The notes: generated from the sequence alone by a model not told the origin. A stretch of 64,000 nt of DNA from Robinsoniella peoriensis (GCF_042680125.1 NZ_JBHTNY010000004.1); one strand, 5' to 3'. Shown: positions 7,142 to 16,812, counted from the stretch's first letter. Made by a program: numbers and translations.

Positions 7142-9131
7142 GGAGAAATATAGAAAGAAGCAGAATATATTCTTTCCGGTGCTGATTTTTGTGGTTTTCC
7201 TGATGCTTATATTTCATACTGTAGTGATGTACCGGGAATACGTCAGCCCCAGTCTGAACCGGCCCAGAGAGATTTTTAAAATTGGAGGCAACAAAGCAGT
7301 AGTTGGTGAGATCACTAAAGATACCAAGATTGAACAGAGTTTCCGAATGGAAAACGTCAGTTTTTCCGGAATCAGGCTGACTTTCGCTACTTATGACAGG
7401 AAAAATGATGCGCACTTGAATATTCAGCTGAAGAATATAAAGTCAGGTATATTAGTGGGAAACTGGGATGTCTCCACGGAAGATCTTAAGGATAATACCC
7501 CGGTGGAATTTGTTCTGAAAAATACCATTGAAGTAAAAGAGAAAGAGGAGTTTATATTAACGATTGCTTCGGAAGATGGGACTGCAGGGAATGCAGTTAC
7601 GGTTTACCAGTCTGACAAATCTATAAAAGGACAGAAATTAATTGTAGGAAGACAGAAAAAAGAAGGAAGCCTGCATATAACCTTTACGTATGGTGACCAG
7701 TCCTATTTGAAAATTTATTTTGTGGGTATCACAGTTGTACTTTTTGCAATGCTGGTATTGCTCTGGTTTTTGGGATATGGCATGAAGTGGGAGGCTCACA
7801 GGCTGTTTCTGTTAATGGGTATCTGCCTGGGCGTACTCTATATCTTTGTTCTTCCGCCTTATTCAACGCCGGATGAACAGGCACATATCTATACTGCCTA
7901 TGCGTTTTCTAATAGTTTAATGGGAAAAGAAGCGGTGAATGATGAAGGGAATACTATTGCAAGAGAGGACGATCTGTTAATGGGAGTCCTGGAGAAGCGT
8001 CCGGATACGGAAACTTACGGACTGGTTGCAGATCATCTTTTTGATACTGCAGGCGCAAAGGGACTGTCTGCTTTTCCGGGTGGGCCATTGTCAGGAGTAC
8101 CTGCATTTGTATATACGCCTCAGATTATAGGCATTTCTCTTGCCCGGCTGCTGAATATAGGAAATGTAGGTTTATTAATGCTGGGAAGACTGTTTGCGCT
8201 GGCATTTTACCTGTTGTGCGGATATTTTGCAGTAAAGCGGATGCCATTTGCAAAAGTACTGATGCTGACGGTTTTACTGCTTCCGATTTCCCTGGAATTA
8301 GGCGGATCTTTCTCTTATGATTCCTTTATTATAGGAATATGCGCATGGTTTACCGCACATTGCCTTTATCTGGCATATGAAAAGGATAAGGTTGACCGGG
8401 CAGACTGGATATTATTAATTATTCTGGCTGTGCTAATGGCACCCTGCAAGATTGTCTACGTGCTTTTATGCCTGCTGGTACTTTTGATCCCGGTTAAGAA
8501 ATCGGCTACCAGAATCGGCTGTATTCTGGGAAGATTAAGCGTCTGTGCGGGAGGGGTGCTGTCATTGGCTGTCGTTCGACTTGTTACAATGGCAGAATAT
8601 CTGAGCAGACAGGAAAATACCCTGTCTTATGTTGAAAGTTCCGGGTACACTTTAAGTGGGCTGTTATCCCAGCCATTCACGATTATCCAGATGTATTACG
8701 AATCATTTCGGAAATATGCGGATTTTTATTTTGAAACAATGATGGGCGGGCAACTGGGCTGGCTGGATATAAAAGTTTCAGATGTTCTGATTTTTGCACT
8801 GGCAATTATATTGATACTTTCTGTGTTTGTAAAAGAAAAAGAACCGTTTTATCTGGAAAAAAAGGATAAGTGGATCATGGCACTGATCAGTGCCGGGGTT
8901 ATTGGTGCACTGATGATGGTGTTCTTATTGACATGGACGCCATTTGGTTCTAAAGTAATTGAAGGAACTCAGGGAAGGTATTTCCTTCCGGTGCTCCCGC
9001 TTGTGGTACTCCTTCTGCGAAGCAGAAATATAACCCTGAAAAAGAGCATTAACATGAATCTGATCATGAGCGTTGGGCTGATACAGTTTATGGTAGTCTG
9101 GGAAATCTTCCAGAAAGTCATAACAAGATAA
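7134..9131 (+). CDS. DUF2142 family membrane protein (GT-C fold glycosyltransferase candidate)
   Basis: A 665-residue polytopic protein. After TM1 (about 10-30) there is a ~170-residue extracytoplasmic domain, then about eleven further membrane segments. The motif PPYSTPDEQAHIYTAYAF near residue 240 matches the DUF2142 signature, where the acidic DE pair in the first large loop resembles the catalytic loop of GT-C transferases using polyprenyl-phosphate sugars. It follows a DPM1-like GT2 and DUF2304, so the three may act together: sugar loaded on polyprenyl phosphate, flipped, and transferred outside. AAGGAG precedes the start, which overlaps the DUF2304 gene by 8 bases. Confidence 0.8.
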   Translation: MNREKYRKKQNIFFPVLIFVVFLMLIFHTVVMYREYVSPSLNRPREIFKIGGNKAVVGEITKDTKIEQSFRMENVSFSGIRLTFATYDRKNDAHLNIQLKNIKSGILVGNWDVSTEDLKDNTPVEFVLKNTIEVKEKEEFILTIASEDGTAGNAVTVYQSDKSIKGQKLIVGRQKKEGSLHITFTYGDQSYLKIYFVGITVVLFAMLVLLWFLGYGMKWEAHRLFLLMGICLGVLYIFVLPPYSTPDEQAHIYTAYAFSNSLMGKEAVNDEGNTIAREDDLLMGVLEKRPDTETYGLVADHLFDTAGAKGLSAFPGGPLSGVPAFVYTPQIIGISLARLLNIGNVGLLMLGRLFALAFYLLCGYFAVKRMPFAKVLMLTVLLLPISLELGGSFSYDSFIIGICAWFTAHCLYLAYEKDKVDRADWILLIILAVLMAPCKIVYVLLCLLVLLIPVKKSATRIGCILGRLSVCAGGVLSLAVVRLVTMAEYLSRQENTLSYVESSGYTLSGLLSQPFTIIQMYYESFRKYADFYFETMMGGQLGWLDIKVSDVLIFALAIILILSVFVKEKEPFYLEKKDKWIMALISAGVIGALMMVFLLTWTPFGSKVIEGTQGRYFLPVLPLVVLLLRSRNITLKKSINMNLIMSVGLIQFMVVWEIFQKVITR

Positions 9132-9144
9132 TTTTTACCAGCAG

Positions 9145-9156
9145 TTAGTATACTAA
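9145..9156. promoter_or_regulatory. Perfect 12-bp palindrome upstream of rfbD
   Basis: TTAGTATACTAA, 58 bases before the rfbD start. It could be an operator or an incidental part of a -10 region (it includes TATACT). Only the symmetry is seen; function is inferred. Confidence 0.25.
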
Positions 9157-9214
9157 ACAGTACCGATAATTTATATAGTTAAAAATTACGAAAAAATAAA
9201 AGGAGAATAAAAAC

Positions 9215-10069
9215 ATGAAAATTTTAGTAACAGGATGTAACGGACAATTAGGAAGAGCAATTAATCAGCAGTATGCAGACAATGCGGATGTAGAAATTAT
9301 CAATACAGATGTATTTCAGCCCGATGTAATGGAGTTGGATATTACTAATATTGATAAGGTAATGTCTGTCATTGAGGAAGTAAAACCGGATGTAATCATT
9401 AACTGTGCGGCACATACTGCCGTGGATCTATGTGAATCCCAGCAGGATGCGGCATATCGCATTAATGCCATCGGCCCCAGAAACTTAAGTATTGCAGCGG
9501 CGAAAACAGGTGCTAAAATGGTACATGTTTCTACCGATTATGTATTTGAAGGAAATGGAACAAAACCATATATGGAATTTGATGCTCCAAACCCACAGGG
9601 GATGTATGGGGCAACGAAGCTGGCAGGAGAACAGTTTGTACAGCAGTTCGCCAAAGACTTCTTTATAATACGTACCGCATGGCTCTATGGAGAAGGAAAG
9701 AATTTTGTGAAAACCATGCTTCGTCTGGCGGAGACAAACGACACGGTAAGGGTTGTGGGAGACCAGTATGGTACACCTACCAGTGCGGTTGAACTGGCAA
9801 AAGCAATTAAATATCTCATTCCGACATCTAATTATGGGATTTTCCACGGTACCTGCGAGGGTATGTGCAGCTGGGCAGATTTTGCAAAGGAAATATTCCG
9901 CCTGGCAGGTAAAGATACAAAGGTGGATAGTATTACTACTGCAGAATATCCCACCCCGGCCGTACGTCCGGCTTATTCTGTACTGGAAAACTATATGCTG
10001 AAGCTGACTACAGATTACAGCTTTGCGCCCTGGGAAGATGCCCTGGCTGCATATATGAAAACACTGTAA
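9215..10069 (+). CDS. rfbD: dTDP-4-dehydrorhamnose reductase
   Basis: A 284-residue short-chain dehydrogenase-type protein, the usual length for RfbD/RmlD. The N terminus has the NAD(P)-binding motif GCNGQLGRAI. HVSTDYVFEG lies around residues 106-115, and catalytic YGATK at about 130-134. It performs the last step of dTDP-L-rhamnose synthesis. RfbA, RfbB and RfbC are not in this window and must be elsewhere if the pathway is complete. AAAGGAG precedes the start. About 80 bases separate it from the upstream gene, and a stable hairpin lies between it and the next gene. Confidence 0.92.
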   Translation: MKILVTGCNGQLGRAINQQYADNADVEIINTDVFQPDVMELDITNIDKVMSVIEEVKPDVIINCAAHTAVDLCESQQDAAYRINAIGPRNLSIAAAKTGAKMVHVSTDYVFEGNGTKPYMEFDAPNPQGMYGATKLAGEQFVQQFAKDFFIIRTAWLYGEGKNFVKTMLRLAETNDTVRVVGDQYGTPTSAVELAKAIKYLIPTSNYGIFHGTCEGMCSWADFAKEIFRLAGKDTKVDSITTAEYPTPAVRPAYSVLENYMLKLTTDYSFAPWEDALAAYMKTL

Positions 10070-10080
10070 CTTATATATCA

Positions 10081-10105
10081 GGTCTGCGCAATTACTGCGC
10101 TGACC
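10081..10105 (+). other. Stable intergenic stem-loop without U-run
   Basis: GGTC/GACC outer stem, a T-T mismatch, GCGCA/TGCGC inner stem, loop ATTAC. It lies between rfbD and the DUF6077-like gene. No T-tract follows, so it is not a standard terminator; it may be an mRNA-stability or processing element. Confidence 0.4.
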
Positions 10106-10125
10106 GTAAGAAAAGGTGGTAGGAC

Positions 10126-11163
10126 GTGTATCTGGTAAAAGCCATACTCATCCTCCTGTGGTTTGCAGTAATACCGGTGTGTATCGGTATGCTGTTTACC
10201 CGGGTGGAAGATAAAGAAAAAAATAGTTTAAAAATGGCGGCGCTGTATGGTTATATTACCATGTTTGCCGTGTTTGAAGTGCTGGCGCTTCCCCTTATTT
10301 TCGCAGAAGTCAGTTTTCATGTACTGATGTATATCTATGGCGGAAGTATGCTGCTGCTTGCAGTAATTTCCATTATTTTAAATGTAAGAAGAACGAAAGA
10401 AATGGTGGTATTCCAGTGGAAAGGCATGAAAGAAACTCCCTGGTCTGTCTATCTGACGCTGATTTTGATTGCAGTGCAGGTAGCGGCATACCTGATTTTC
10501 AGGCTGGACGATCTGGATGATGCCTTTTATGTGGCAACGGCTACAACCACAGTGCATACAAATGGAATGTTTCGTTTTGATGCCTATACGGGAGACCTGC
10601 TAAAAAGTCTGCCTTCCCGCTATGTTCTTTCTCCATTTCCAATCTTCCTGGCATTTATCAGTGAAAGCGTGCAGATGCATCCGGCAATTGTTGCACATAC
10701 AATTATGCCGGTGTTTTTCGTGCCATTGGCTTATATGGTCTATTCCCTCTTAGGTGAAAAACTGTTTGCGGGGGACCGCAAGGCAAGTGGGCTGTTCCTG
10801 TGCTTCCTTTCCGTAATACACGTGTTTTCCTATTATTCCGTGTACACCCAGGGGACGTTTATGCTGGTGCGTATCTGGCAGGGGAAAGCGGTATTGGCAG
10901 CGATTCTGCTTCCGGCACTTTTCTACATGTGTATCCGTCTGCTGAAAGAAAACGGCAGCCTGCGTGAATGGTCATTATTGTTTTGCCTTCTGCTTTCCTG
11001 CTGTCTGGTTTCATCCATGGGAATCATGCTGGCGCCGGTTATGGTTGGCATTTTTGCAATTCTGTATGGGATTGGCGGCAGAGACTTAGGAAAATTTATA
11101 AAAGCAGTAATATGCTGCATTCCCTGCCTGATTTGTGCGGGAATGTATCTTTTGATACGTTAG
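10126..11163 (+). CDS. DUF6077-like membrane protein, N-terminal part (ends at in-frame TAG)
   Basis: 345 residues with about nine hydrophobic segments. A conserved-looking loop, FRLDDLDDAFYVATATT, stands near residue 125 and resembles the acidic first loop of GT-C transferases. The start is a GTG preceded by AGGTGG. The frame ends at TAG (11161-11163), but the same frame continues open immediately afterwards to 11985, and the continuation contains the VYWRMFWLLP segment I associate with the C-terminal half of DUF6077 proteins. The two parts therefore look like one gene interrupted by a single stop. Whether this is a pseudogene, a real two-subunit arrangement or a sequencing error cannot be told here. 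Confidence 0.6.
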   Translation: MYLVKAILILLWFAVIPVCIGMLFTRVEDKEKNSLKMAALYGYITMFAVFEVLALPLIFAEVSFHVLMYIYGGSMLLLAVISIILNVRRTKEMVVFQWKGMKETPWSVYLTLILIAVQVAAYLIFRLDDLDDAFYVATATTTVHTNGMFRFDAYTGDLLKSLPSRYVLSPFPIFLAFISESVQMHPAIVAHTIMPVFFVPLAYMVYSLLGEKLFAGDRKASGLFLCFLSVIHVFSYYSVYTQGTFMLVRIWQGKAVLAAILLPALFYMCIRLLKENGSLREWSLLFCLLLSCCLVSSMGIMLAPVMVGIFAILYGIGGRDLGKFIKAVICCIPCLICAGMYLLIR

Positions 11164-11175
11164 GAGGCTGTATAC

Positions 11176-11985
11176 ATGCTGGAGATATTTGGATTGACAT
11201 TAGAACGTTACAGGATGTATGTGGCTGACGGCATGCATGTGGGATTATTTCTTGCGGCAATTATCTACATTGCCTGTAGTAAAGCAGAAAAAGAAAATAA
11301 AAAATTATTTGTGGGATATGCGGTAACTTTTGGATGCATCTATTTCTTTCCTCTGACAGCTAAAATTATTATGGATTACTGTGTGGGAAGAGATGTTTAC
11401 TGGCGGATGTTCTGGCTGCTGCCCATACCCCTTGTTTTATCCTATGTGGCAGTAAGAGCCTGGTATTCACAGAATACAAAATTAAAAAGAGGGGTTATGC
11501 TTGTGGCGCTGATGGGTGTTCTTGCCGTAACCGGAAATTTTGTCTACGTCTCAGGGACAGTTCTTCATAAGACGGAAAATCTGCAGAAACTGCCTTCGGC
11601 AGCAAACGCTATCTGTGAAATCATTACACAGAACCGTGGTGAAGGTGAGACGGTAAAGGCTGTGGTTCCCGATGATCTGGCTGGTTATATACGCCAGTAT
11701 GATGCAGGCATTGGACTGGCATACGGAAGAAAAGGAAGATTTAGCAAGAGAGACAGGAAAATACATGAGCAGATGATATCGGAAAATCCGGATTTCAGGG
11801 TCATCATCAGGCAGGCGAGAAAGGCCGGGTGCAATTATCTGGTATATTATGACACGGCGGACTCAAAAAAGAAAATAGAATTAAGGAAGTTTAAGGCAAT
11901 TGGACAGACCAATGGTTATATAATCTATAAGGATACTGCACCGTTAACACCCAAAGAAGAGACAGCCAGTTCCAATAATGCCTGA
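11176..11985 (+). CDS. DUF6077-like membrane protein, C-terminal part
   Basis: 269 residues: four or five hydrophobic segments (to about residue 140), then a soluble ~120-residue extracytoplasmic-type tail ending in GYIIYKDT. It is in the same frame as the preceding 345-residue frame, separated by one TAG and four sense codons. A perfect AGGAGG (11162-11167), which overlaps the stop codon, sits 8 nt before the ATG, so re-initiation is possible and it may be a genuine second cistron. The VYWRMFWLLPIPLVLSY segment at about 75-91 supports membership of the same family as the N-terminal part. Function is unknown; a role in polymer assembly or glycosyl transfer is inferred from the neighbourhood. 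Confidence 0.6.
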   Translation: MLEIFGLTLERYRMYVADGMHVGLFLAAIIYIACSKAEKENKKLFVGYAVTFGCIYFFPLTAKIIMDYCVGRDVYWRMFWLLPIPLVLSYVAVRAWYSQNTKLKRGVMLVALMGVLAVTGNFVYVSGTVLHKTENLQKLPSAANAICEIITQNRGEGETVKAVVPDDLAGYIRQYDAGIGLAYGRKGRFSKRDRKIHEQMISENPDFRVIIRQARKAGCNYLVYYDTADSKKKIELRKFKAIGQTNGYIIYKDTAPLTPKEETASSNNA

Positions 11986-12099
11986 GATTGCCACGTCTTT
12001 TTTGTTGTATTTTTGTAAAATTTGTTGTAATATAGAGTCTGGCAAGTATTGATGTATAATTATGATGAACCATTGAAAAATAAAGAGGGGTAAATATTA

Positions 12100-13491
12100 G
12101 TGGAGAGAAGAGAACAATATAAAAGAGTCATCATGTTTTTTGCTTCTGCGCTTATTCTGGCAGTACAGACAGCAATATATGCATATGTCTGGTTTTCCTA
12201 TTATGACTCCAGAGGGGTTATCCGTACAACGTTTGTAAGAGGTAACTGGGTAGTTGTGGGAATGTATGCACTGATGCTGTTTTTCTTCTACAAATTGTAC
12301 GGAGGATTCAAAGTAGGTTATTTAAGGGTACTTGATGTGCTCTATTCCCAGATTGCATCCGTATTATGTGTGAACGGAATAACTTACCTGCAGATGGCAT
12401 TGATTGGCCGCTGGACTTTTGGAGCGCATGTGCTGCCGATGTTCTATATTACGGCAATTGATTTAGTAATCGTCGTTTTGTGGGTGCTTATGATGCGCTG
12501 GATTTACGTGCATATATATCCCCCAAGGAAGATGCTGCTGATATACGGAGAGAAAAATCCAAAGGATCTGATCCGCAAGATTTCCTCCAGAGAAGATAAA
12601 TATGATATTTGCGAGTCCATTCATCTGGGAGATGGCATGGATAAGCTGAAAAGTAAAATAGATTGCTATAAGGCAGTAATTCTGGGAGATATGCCTTCCC
12701 ATGAAAGAAATCTGCTGTTAAAATACTGTTTTGAAAAAGATATCCGGTGTTACTGTATTCCAAAAATATCGGATGTAATGATTATGAGTTCCGACAGCAT
12801 ACATCTGTTTGATACACCGCTTCTGCTGTTTCGCAACAGAGGCCTTACGATTGAACAGAAGACGGCAAAACGTCTGACCGATATTATTATTTCCGGTCTT
12901 GGAGTTGTAATTGCATCTCCGTTTATGCTGATCATTGCGCTTTTAATCAAATGCTATGACAGAGGTCCTGTGTTTTACCGTCAGGAACGACTGACCGAGC
13001 GCGGCAGGACATTTTATGTACTGAAGTTTCGAAGCATGAGAGTAGATTCTGAGAAAGAGGGAGCACGCCTTGCGATGAAGCAGGACAGCAGGGTAACACC
13101 GGTTGGAAGGGTGCTCCGTAACATTCATTTTGATGAGCTGCCTCAGTTATTCAATATTTTGAAAGGGGATATGTCTCTGGTAGGTCCAAGACCGGAGCGT
13201 CCGCAGATTACAAAGGAATACAAAGAAAAGATTCCGGAGTTCGATTACCGCTTAAAGGTGAAGGCCGGACTCACCGGATATGCACAGGTGTATGGTAAGT
13301 ATAATACCACTCCTTACGATAAGCTCAAACTGGATTTAGCGTATATTGAAAATTATACCTATCTTTTGGACTGGAAGCTTATGCTGATGACAGTTAAAAT
13401 TCTCTTTCAGAAAGAAAATACGGAAGGAGTAGAGGCATGGCAGGTGACAGCGGCGACAAAAGAGGAAGAAGCAAAAAAAGAGAACAAATAA
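12100..13491 (+). CDS. Undecaprenyl-phosphate glycosylphosphotransferase (WbaP/WcaJ type)
   Basis: A 463-residue polyprenyl glycosylphosphotransferase. Residues 1-140 hold four or five membrane segments; about 145-245 is a degenerate nucleotide-binding-like domain; about 255-450 is the bacterial sugar transferase domain. It contains KFRSMRVDSE, then HFDELPQLFNILKGDMSLVG followed by PRPE, and the GLTGYAQV motif, all typical. It transfers a hexose-1-phosphate from a UDP-sugar to undecaprenyl phosphate and would be the priming enzyme of this locus. The GTG start at 12100 follows GAGGGG. The 114-base upstream gap may hold a promoter, but I found no good -35/-10 pair. The next gene overlaps by 55 bases. 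Confidence 0.92.
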   Translation: MERREQYKRVIMFFASALILAVQTAIYAYVWFSYYDSRGVIRTTFVRGNWVVVGMYALMLFFFYKLYGGFKVGYLRVLDVLYSQIASVLCVNGITYLQMALIGRWTFGAHVLPMFYITAIDLVIVVLWVLMMRWIYVHIYPPRKMLLIYGEKNPKDLIRKISSREDKYDICESIHLGDGMDKLKSKIDCYKAVILGDMPSHERNLLLKYCFEKDIRCYCIPKISDVMIMSSDSIHLFDTPLLLFRNRGLTIEQKTAKRLTDIIISGLGVVIASPFMLIIALLIKCYDRGPVFYRQERLTERGRTFYVLKFRSMRVDSEKEGARLAMKQDSRVTPVGRVLRNIHFDELPQLFNILKGDMSLVGPRPERPQITKEYKEKIPEFDYRLKVKAGLTGYAQVYGKYNTTPYDKLKLDLAYIENYTYLLDWKLMLMTVKILFQKENTEGVEAWQVTAATKEEEAKKENK

Positions 13492-14309
13492 ATAAATATT
13501 CTGTATTAATGTCTGTATATAAAAAGGAAGAACCCGCATTTTTAAAAGCGGCAATTTCCAGTATGATGGATCAGACAGTGCTTCCGGACCAGTTTGTACT
13601 GGTCTGTGACGGGCCTTTAACAGAAGCATTAGACGAAGTGGTGGAACATTTCCAGGAGCAATATCCGGAGGTGTTCCTTGTTGTACGTTTAAAGGAATGC
13701 GGCGGACTGGGGCCGGCGCTGCAGACCGGAATAAAGCATTGCAGAAATGAGTTGATTGCCCGCATGGACAGCGATGATATCAGCCGGAATGACCGTTGTG
13801 AGAAGCAGCTCTATATATTTAATAAAAAACAGGTGGACATTACAGGTGGGATTATCGAGGAATTTGCAAGTGATATGCATGATATCTCCGGGAAAAGGGT
13901 AACGCCGAAGACCAGTGAAGCCATTTTAAAGTGTGCAGGCAGGAGAAATCCATTTAACCACGTAACGGTGATGTATCGTAAAAGCGCAGTGATAAAGGCC
14001 GGTGGTTATCAGGACTTCCCTTATTTTGAGGACTATTATCTCTGGGCCAGAATGTTGAAAAACGGTGCTGTTGGATATAATATACAAGAGCCGCTTGTTT
14101 ATGTGCGAACAGGAGAGAGCATGTTTGCAAGACGGGGCGGTATGGCTTATGCAAAACTGGCAGTGAAGTTCAGGTGGTATTTAAAGAAGAACGGTATTTC
14201 TACCTGGATGGATTTTCTGATTTCGGCAGGCGGACAGGTTCTGATCTGCATTTTACCCAATGGCTTCCGGAAGAAATTCTATGAAGTAATTTTAAGAAAG
14301 ACAAAGTAG
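13437..14309 (+). CDS. Glycosyltransferase family 2 (AmsE-like)
   Basis: A 290-residue GT2: YSVLMSVYKKEEP forms the first nucleotide-binding strand at residues 22-34, ARMDSDDISR carries the DXD motif near residue 105, and PYFEDYYLW resembles the catalytic ED-Y region. The start overlaps the sugar transferase gene by 55 bases in another frame; it is supported by GGAAGGAG just upstream and by the lack of any later start before the first strand. It resembles AmsE/EpsE enzymes that add the second sugar to a lipid-linked unit, which agrees with its place after the priming enzyme. Confidence 0.85.
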   Translation: MAGDSGDKRGRSKKREQINKYSVLMSVYKKEEPAFLKAAISSMMDQTVLPDQFVLVCDGPLTEALDEVVEHFQEQYPEVFLVVRLKECGGLGPALQTGIKHCRNELIARMDSDDISRNDRCEKQLYIFNKKQVDITGGIIEEFASDMHDISGKRVTPKTSEAILKCAGRRNPFNHVTVMYRKSAVIKAGGYQDFPYFEDYYLWARMLKNGAVGYNIQEPLVYVRTGESMFARRGGMAYAKLAVKFRWYLKKNGISTWMDFLISAGGQVLICILPNGFRKKFYEVILRKTK

Positions 14310-14317
14310 GAGCGTTT

Positions 14318-15505
14318 ATGGTTAAAGGAAAAGCAAAACGGAAAATATATTTTGCCGGAGGATCAGTATTATCGGCAGTAAATAAGGTGATTCCCAAAAA
14401 TAAGAGAAAAATCCTGATCTTCTGTAAAGGAGAACTTTATGATAACAGCGAAACACTGTTCTGCTATCTGATGAAGTATAAATTTTATGAAAAATATGAG
14501 ATTGTCTGTGCAGTTGGCAGACCCCGGGACTATCAGAAACTGGTGAGAAAAAATGTCCGGTTTGTAAATCTGGCGGGAAGTTTAAAGGAAATTATGACGG
14601 CGGGATTTATTTTTTACCATGGGGAAATTCTGGCAATCATGCCCACAAAAGATCAGGTGTCGATTGACTACTGGCATGGAACCCCTTTAAAAAAGATCAA
14701 TCATATGCTGGAGGACAAGCTGGGAGATTACCACTATGATTTTTTTACCTATTTAACAGCGCCAAGTGAAATGTTCCGTCCGATTATGGCGGAAGCTTTT
14801 AACTGCAAACTGAATCAGGTAATCATTGCCGGACATCCTCGGAATGATGATTTGTTTTCAAAAAAAGATGAATTTCATAAGCTTTCAATTGTAAAGGGAG
14901 ATTATCAAAAGGTATTTGCCTGGATGCCCACCTATCGTATTTCACGGGATAAGCTGATTATGGATTCCAGTGAGGATTATGTAAAAAATGCAGGCATTCC
15001 CTTGTTTCATACGGCAGAGAGCTTTACAAAACTAAATGCTTTTATGAAGGAGCATAACAGCCTGCTGCTGATCAAACTGCATCCGGCACAGAATCTGGAG
15101 GCGCTGGCGATTAAGGATATGAGCAATATTAAGATACTGACAAATGCTTATCTGGATCAGAAAAGAGTCCGTTTGTATCGACTGCTGAAAGATACCGATG
15201 CCCTGATTACCGATTATTCATCTGTATATTTTGATTATTTACTTCTGGATAAACCGGAAGCTTTTATCATAGAAGACATGAAAGAATATGGAAGCCACAG
15301 AGGTTTTGTAGTGGACAATCCCCTGGATTACATGCCTGGAGAGATTATTGAAAGCCAGAAAGGCTTCTATGGATTTTTAGAAGATTGTATTGCAGGTGAG
15401 GATGCTTATAAGGAAAAACGTCTTGAAATTAATGATAAGGTAAATCATTACAAAGGCGGAGGGAACTGCAGAAGGCTGCTGGAATTTGCGGGCATTAGCA
15501 AATAG
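14318..15505 (+). CDS. CDP-glycerol glycerophosphotransferase (TagB/TagF-like), copy 1
   Basis: A 395-residue member of the CDP-glycerol:poly(glycerophosphate) glycerophosphotransferase family: DYWHGTPLKKINHM near residue 120, GHPRNDDLF about 170, WMPTYRIS about 205, LIKLHPAQN about 245 and ITDYSSVYFDYLL about 295. Monotopic GT-B enzymes of this type polymerise or prime glycerol-phosphate (or ribitol-phosphate) from CDP donors on the inner membrane face. It is more divergent than the two paralogues at 15541 and 19017 (WMPTY where they have PTWRD), so it may be the primer-type enzyme. TAGGAGCG precedes the start, 9 bases after the GT2. Confidence 0.85.
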   Translation: MVKGKAKRKIYFAGGSVLSAVNKVIPKNKRKILIFCKGELYDNSETLFCYLMKYKFYEKYEIVCAVGRPRDYQKLVRKNVRFVNLAGSLKEIMTAGFIFYHGEILAIMPTKDQVSIDYWHGTPLKKINHMLEDKLGDYHYDFFTYLTAPSEMFRPIMAEAFNCKLNQVIIAGHPRNDDLFSKKDEFHKLSIVKGDYQKVFAWMPTYRISRDKLIMDSSEDYVKNAGIPLFHTAESFTKLNAFMKEHNSLLLIKLHPAQNLEALAIKDMSNIKILTNAYLDQKRVRLYRLLKDTDALITDYSSVYFDYLLLDKPEAFIIEDMKEYGSHRGFVVDNPLDYMPGEIIESQKGFYGFLEDCIAGEDAYKEKRLEINDKVNHYKGGGNCRRLLEFAGISK

Positions 15506-15540
15506 GAGCAATTTAAAGCAGTCTCTAAAGGGGCTGGAAC

Positions 15541-16812
15541 GTGTTTGAAATGAAAGAAAAAGAGGTACCCATGAAAAGAGAAATACTGAAAATGCTAAGC
15601 GCCAATCCCGCTGTGCGGGAAGGTTGTGTAAGGCTGCGCAGTTTTTACCGGAGGACGCGTAACAAGCTGGAGTATGAAAAGCGTTATGCTACCCAGGAAA
15701 AATTAATTTTATTTGAGGCCTATAAGGGTAAGAATTACAGTTGCAGTCCAAAGGCGGTCTATGAAGAGATGATCCGGGACAGCAGGTATGACGAATATAA
15801 GAAAGTATGGGCCTTTGAAGATCCTGAGTGCCACCGGGAATTAGCGGATAGAAAAGATACCATAGTGATCCGGCATAGAAGTAAAAAGTATTTCCGTTAT
15901 GCGGCACAGGCAAAATACTGGGTGACAAACAGCAGAATGCTGGATGAAATACAGAAAAAGAAGGATCAGGTCTATATTCAGTGCTGGCACGGTACACCGC
16001 TGAAGCGATTAGGGTTTGATGTAAAAGTGCATAAAGGCGGTGCCCAGGAAGAACGGGAACTGAACAGAGAGTATGAATACGATGCTATGAAATATGATTA
16101 TATTATATCTCCGTCACCGTTCTATACAGAAAAGATTACATCCGCATTTAATCTGAAAGCGCTAGGAAAAGCGGATATTTTTGTGGAAAAAGGGTATCCC
16201 AGAAATGATTTTCTGTATCAGTATACAGAAGACCAGGCAGAAGCAATCAAGCGTAAACTTCATATCCCACAAGGGAAAAAGGTGATTCTGTATGCACCTA
16301 CCTGGCGTGACAGCATGCAGGAGGTGGGCATTGGATGTACCTATAGCCTTGGACTGGATTTTGCAGTTCTGCAGGAAAAATTTAAAGAAGAATGTGTCAT
16401 CTTGTTCCGGACCCATTACTTCATTAAAAATGTCATTGATCTAAAGCAGTTTGAAGGATTTGTCATCGACGTTTCAGAGTATGGAGATATTAATGATCTG
16501 TATATTGTCAGTGATTTGCTGATGACGGATTATTCCAGTGTATTCTTTGATTACGCTAACCTGAAGAGGCCAATCATTTACTACATGTATGATTTTGAAC
16601 AGTATAAAAACGAGATGCGGGACTTTTATATAGATGTGGACACCCTGCCGGGGACAATTATAAAGACAGAAGAGGAATTGCCCGGTGCTATCCGGGAAGC
16701 TATGGACGAGTTCCGGTATGATGAAAAGTACAGACAATTCAATGAAATTTACAATCCGCACTACGGAGAAAATGCAAGCCGTGCCGTGCTGGAAACCTGT
16801 ATCAGATCCTAA
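15541..16812 (+). CDS. CDP-glycerol glycerophosphotransferase (TagF-like), copy 2
   Basis: A 423-residue enzyme with IQCWHGTPLKRLGFDV near residue 150, SPSPFYTEK, GYPRNDFLY, YAPTWRDS, LFRTHYF and MTDYSSVFFDYANLKRPI, the complete motif set of the TagF catalytic domain. It is clearly paralogous to the gene at 19017. The GTG at 15541 has AAAGGGG at good distance and gives an N terminus nearer in length to that paralogue; an ATG at 15571 behind AGAGG is an alternative. It probably adds glycerol-phosphate units to a lipid-linked wall polymer using CDP-glycerol from TagD. Confidence 0.87.
   Translation: MFEMKEKEVPMKREILKMLSANPAVREGCVRLRSFYRRTRNKLEYEKRYATQEKLILFEAYKGKNYSCSPKAVYEEMIRDSRYDEYKKVWAFEDPECHRELADRKDTIVIRHRSKKYFRYAAQAKYWVTNSRMLDEIQKKKDQVYIQCWHGTPLKRLGFDVKVHKGGAQEERELNREYEYDAMKYDYIISPSPFYTEKITSAFNLKALGKADIFVEKGYPRNDFLYQYTEDQAEAIKRKLHIPQGKKVILYAPTWRDSMQEVGIGCTYSLGLDFAVLQEKFKEECVILFRTHYFIKNVIDLKQFEGFVIDVSEYGDINDLYIVSDLLMTDYSSVFFDYANLKRPIIYYMYDFEQYKNEMRDFYIDVDTLPGTIIKTEEELPGAIREAMDEFRYDEKYRQFNEIYNPHYGENASRAVLETCIRS

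Noticed and set aside
11990..12099. Promoter for the priming sugar transferase
   Set aside because: Several TTGTTG/TTGTAA and TATAAT-like hexamers occur, but none is at 16-18 nt spacing, so I did not call a promoter.
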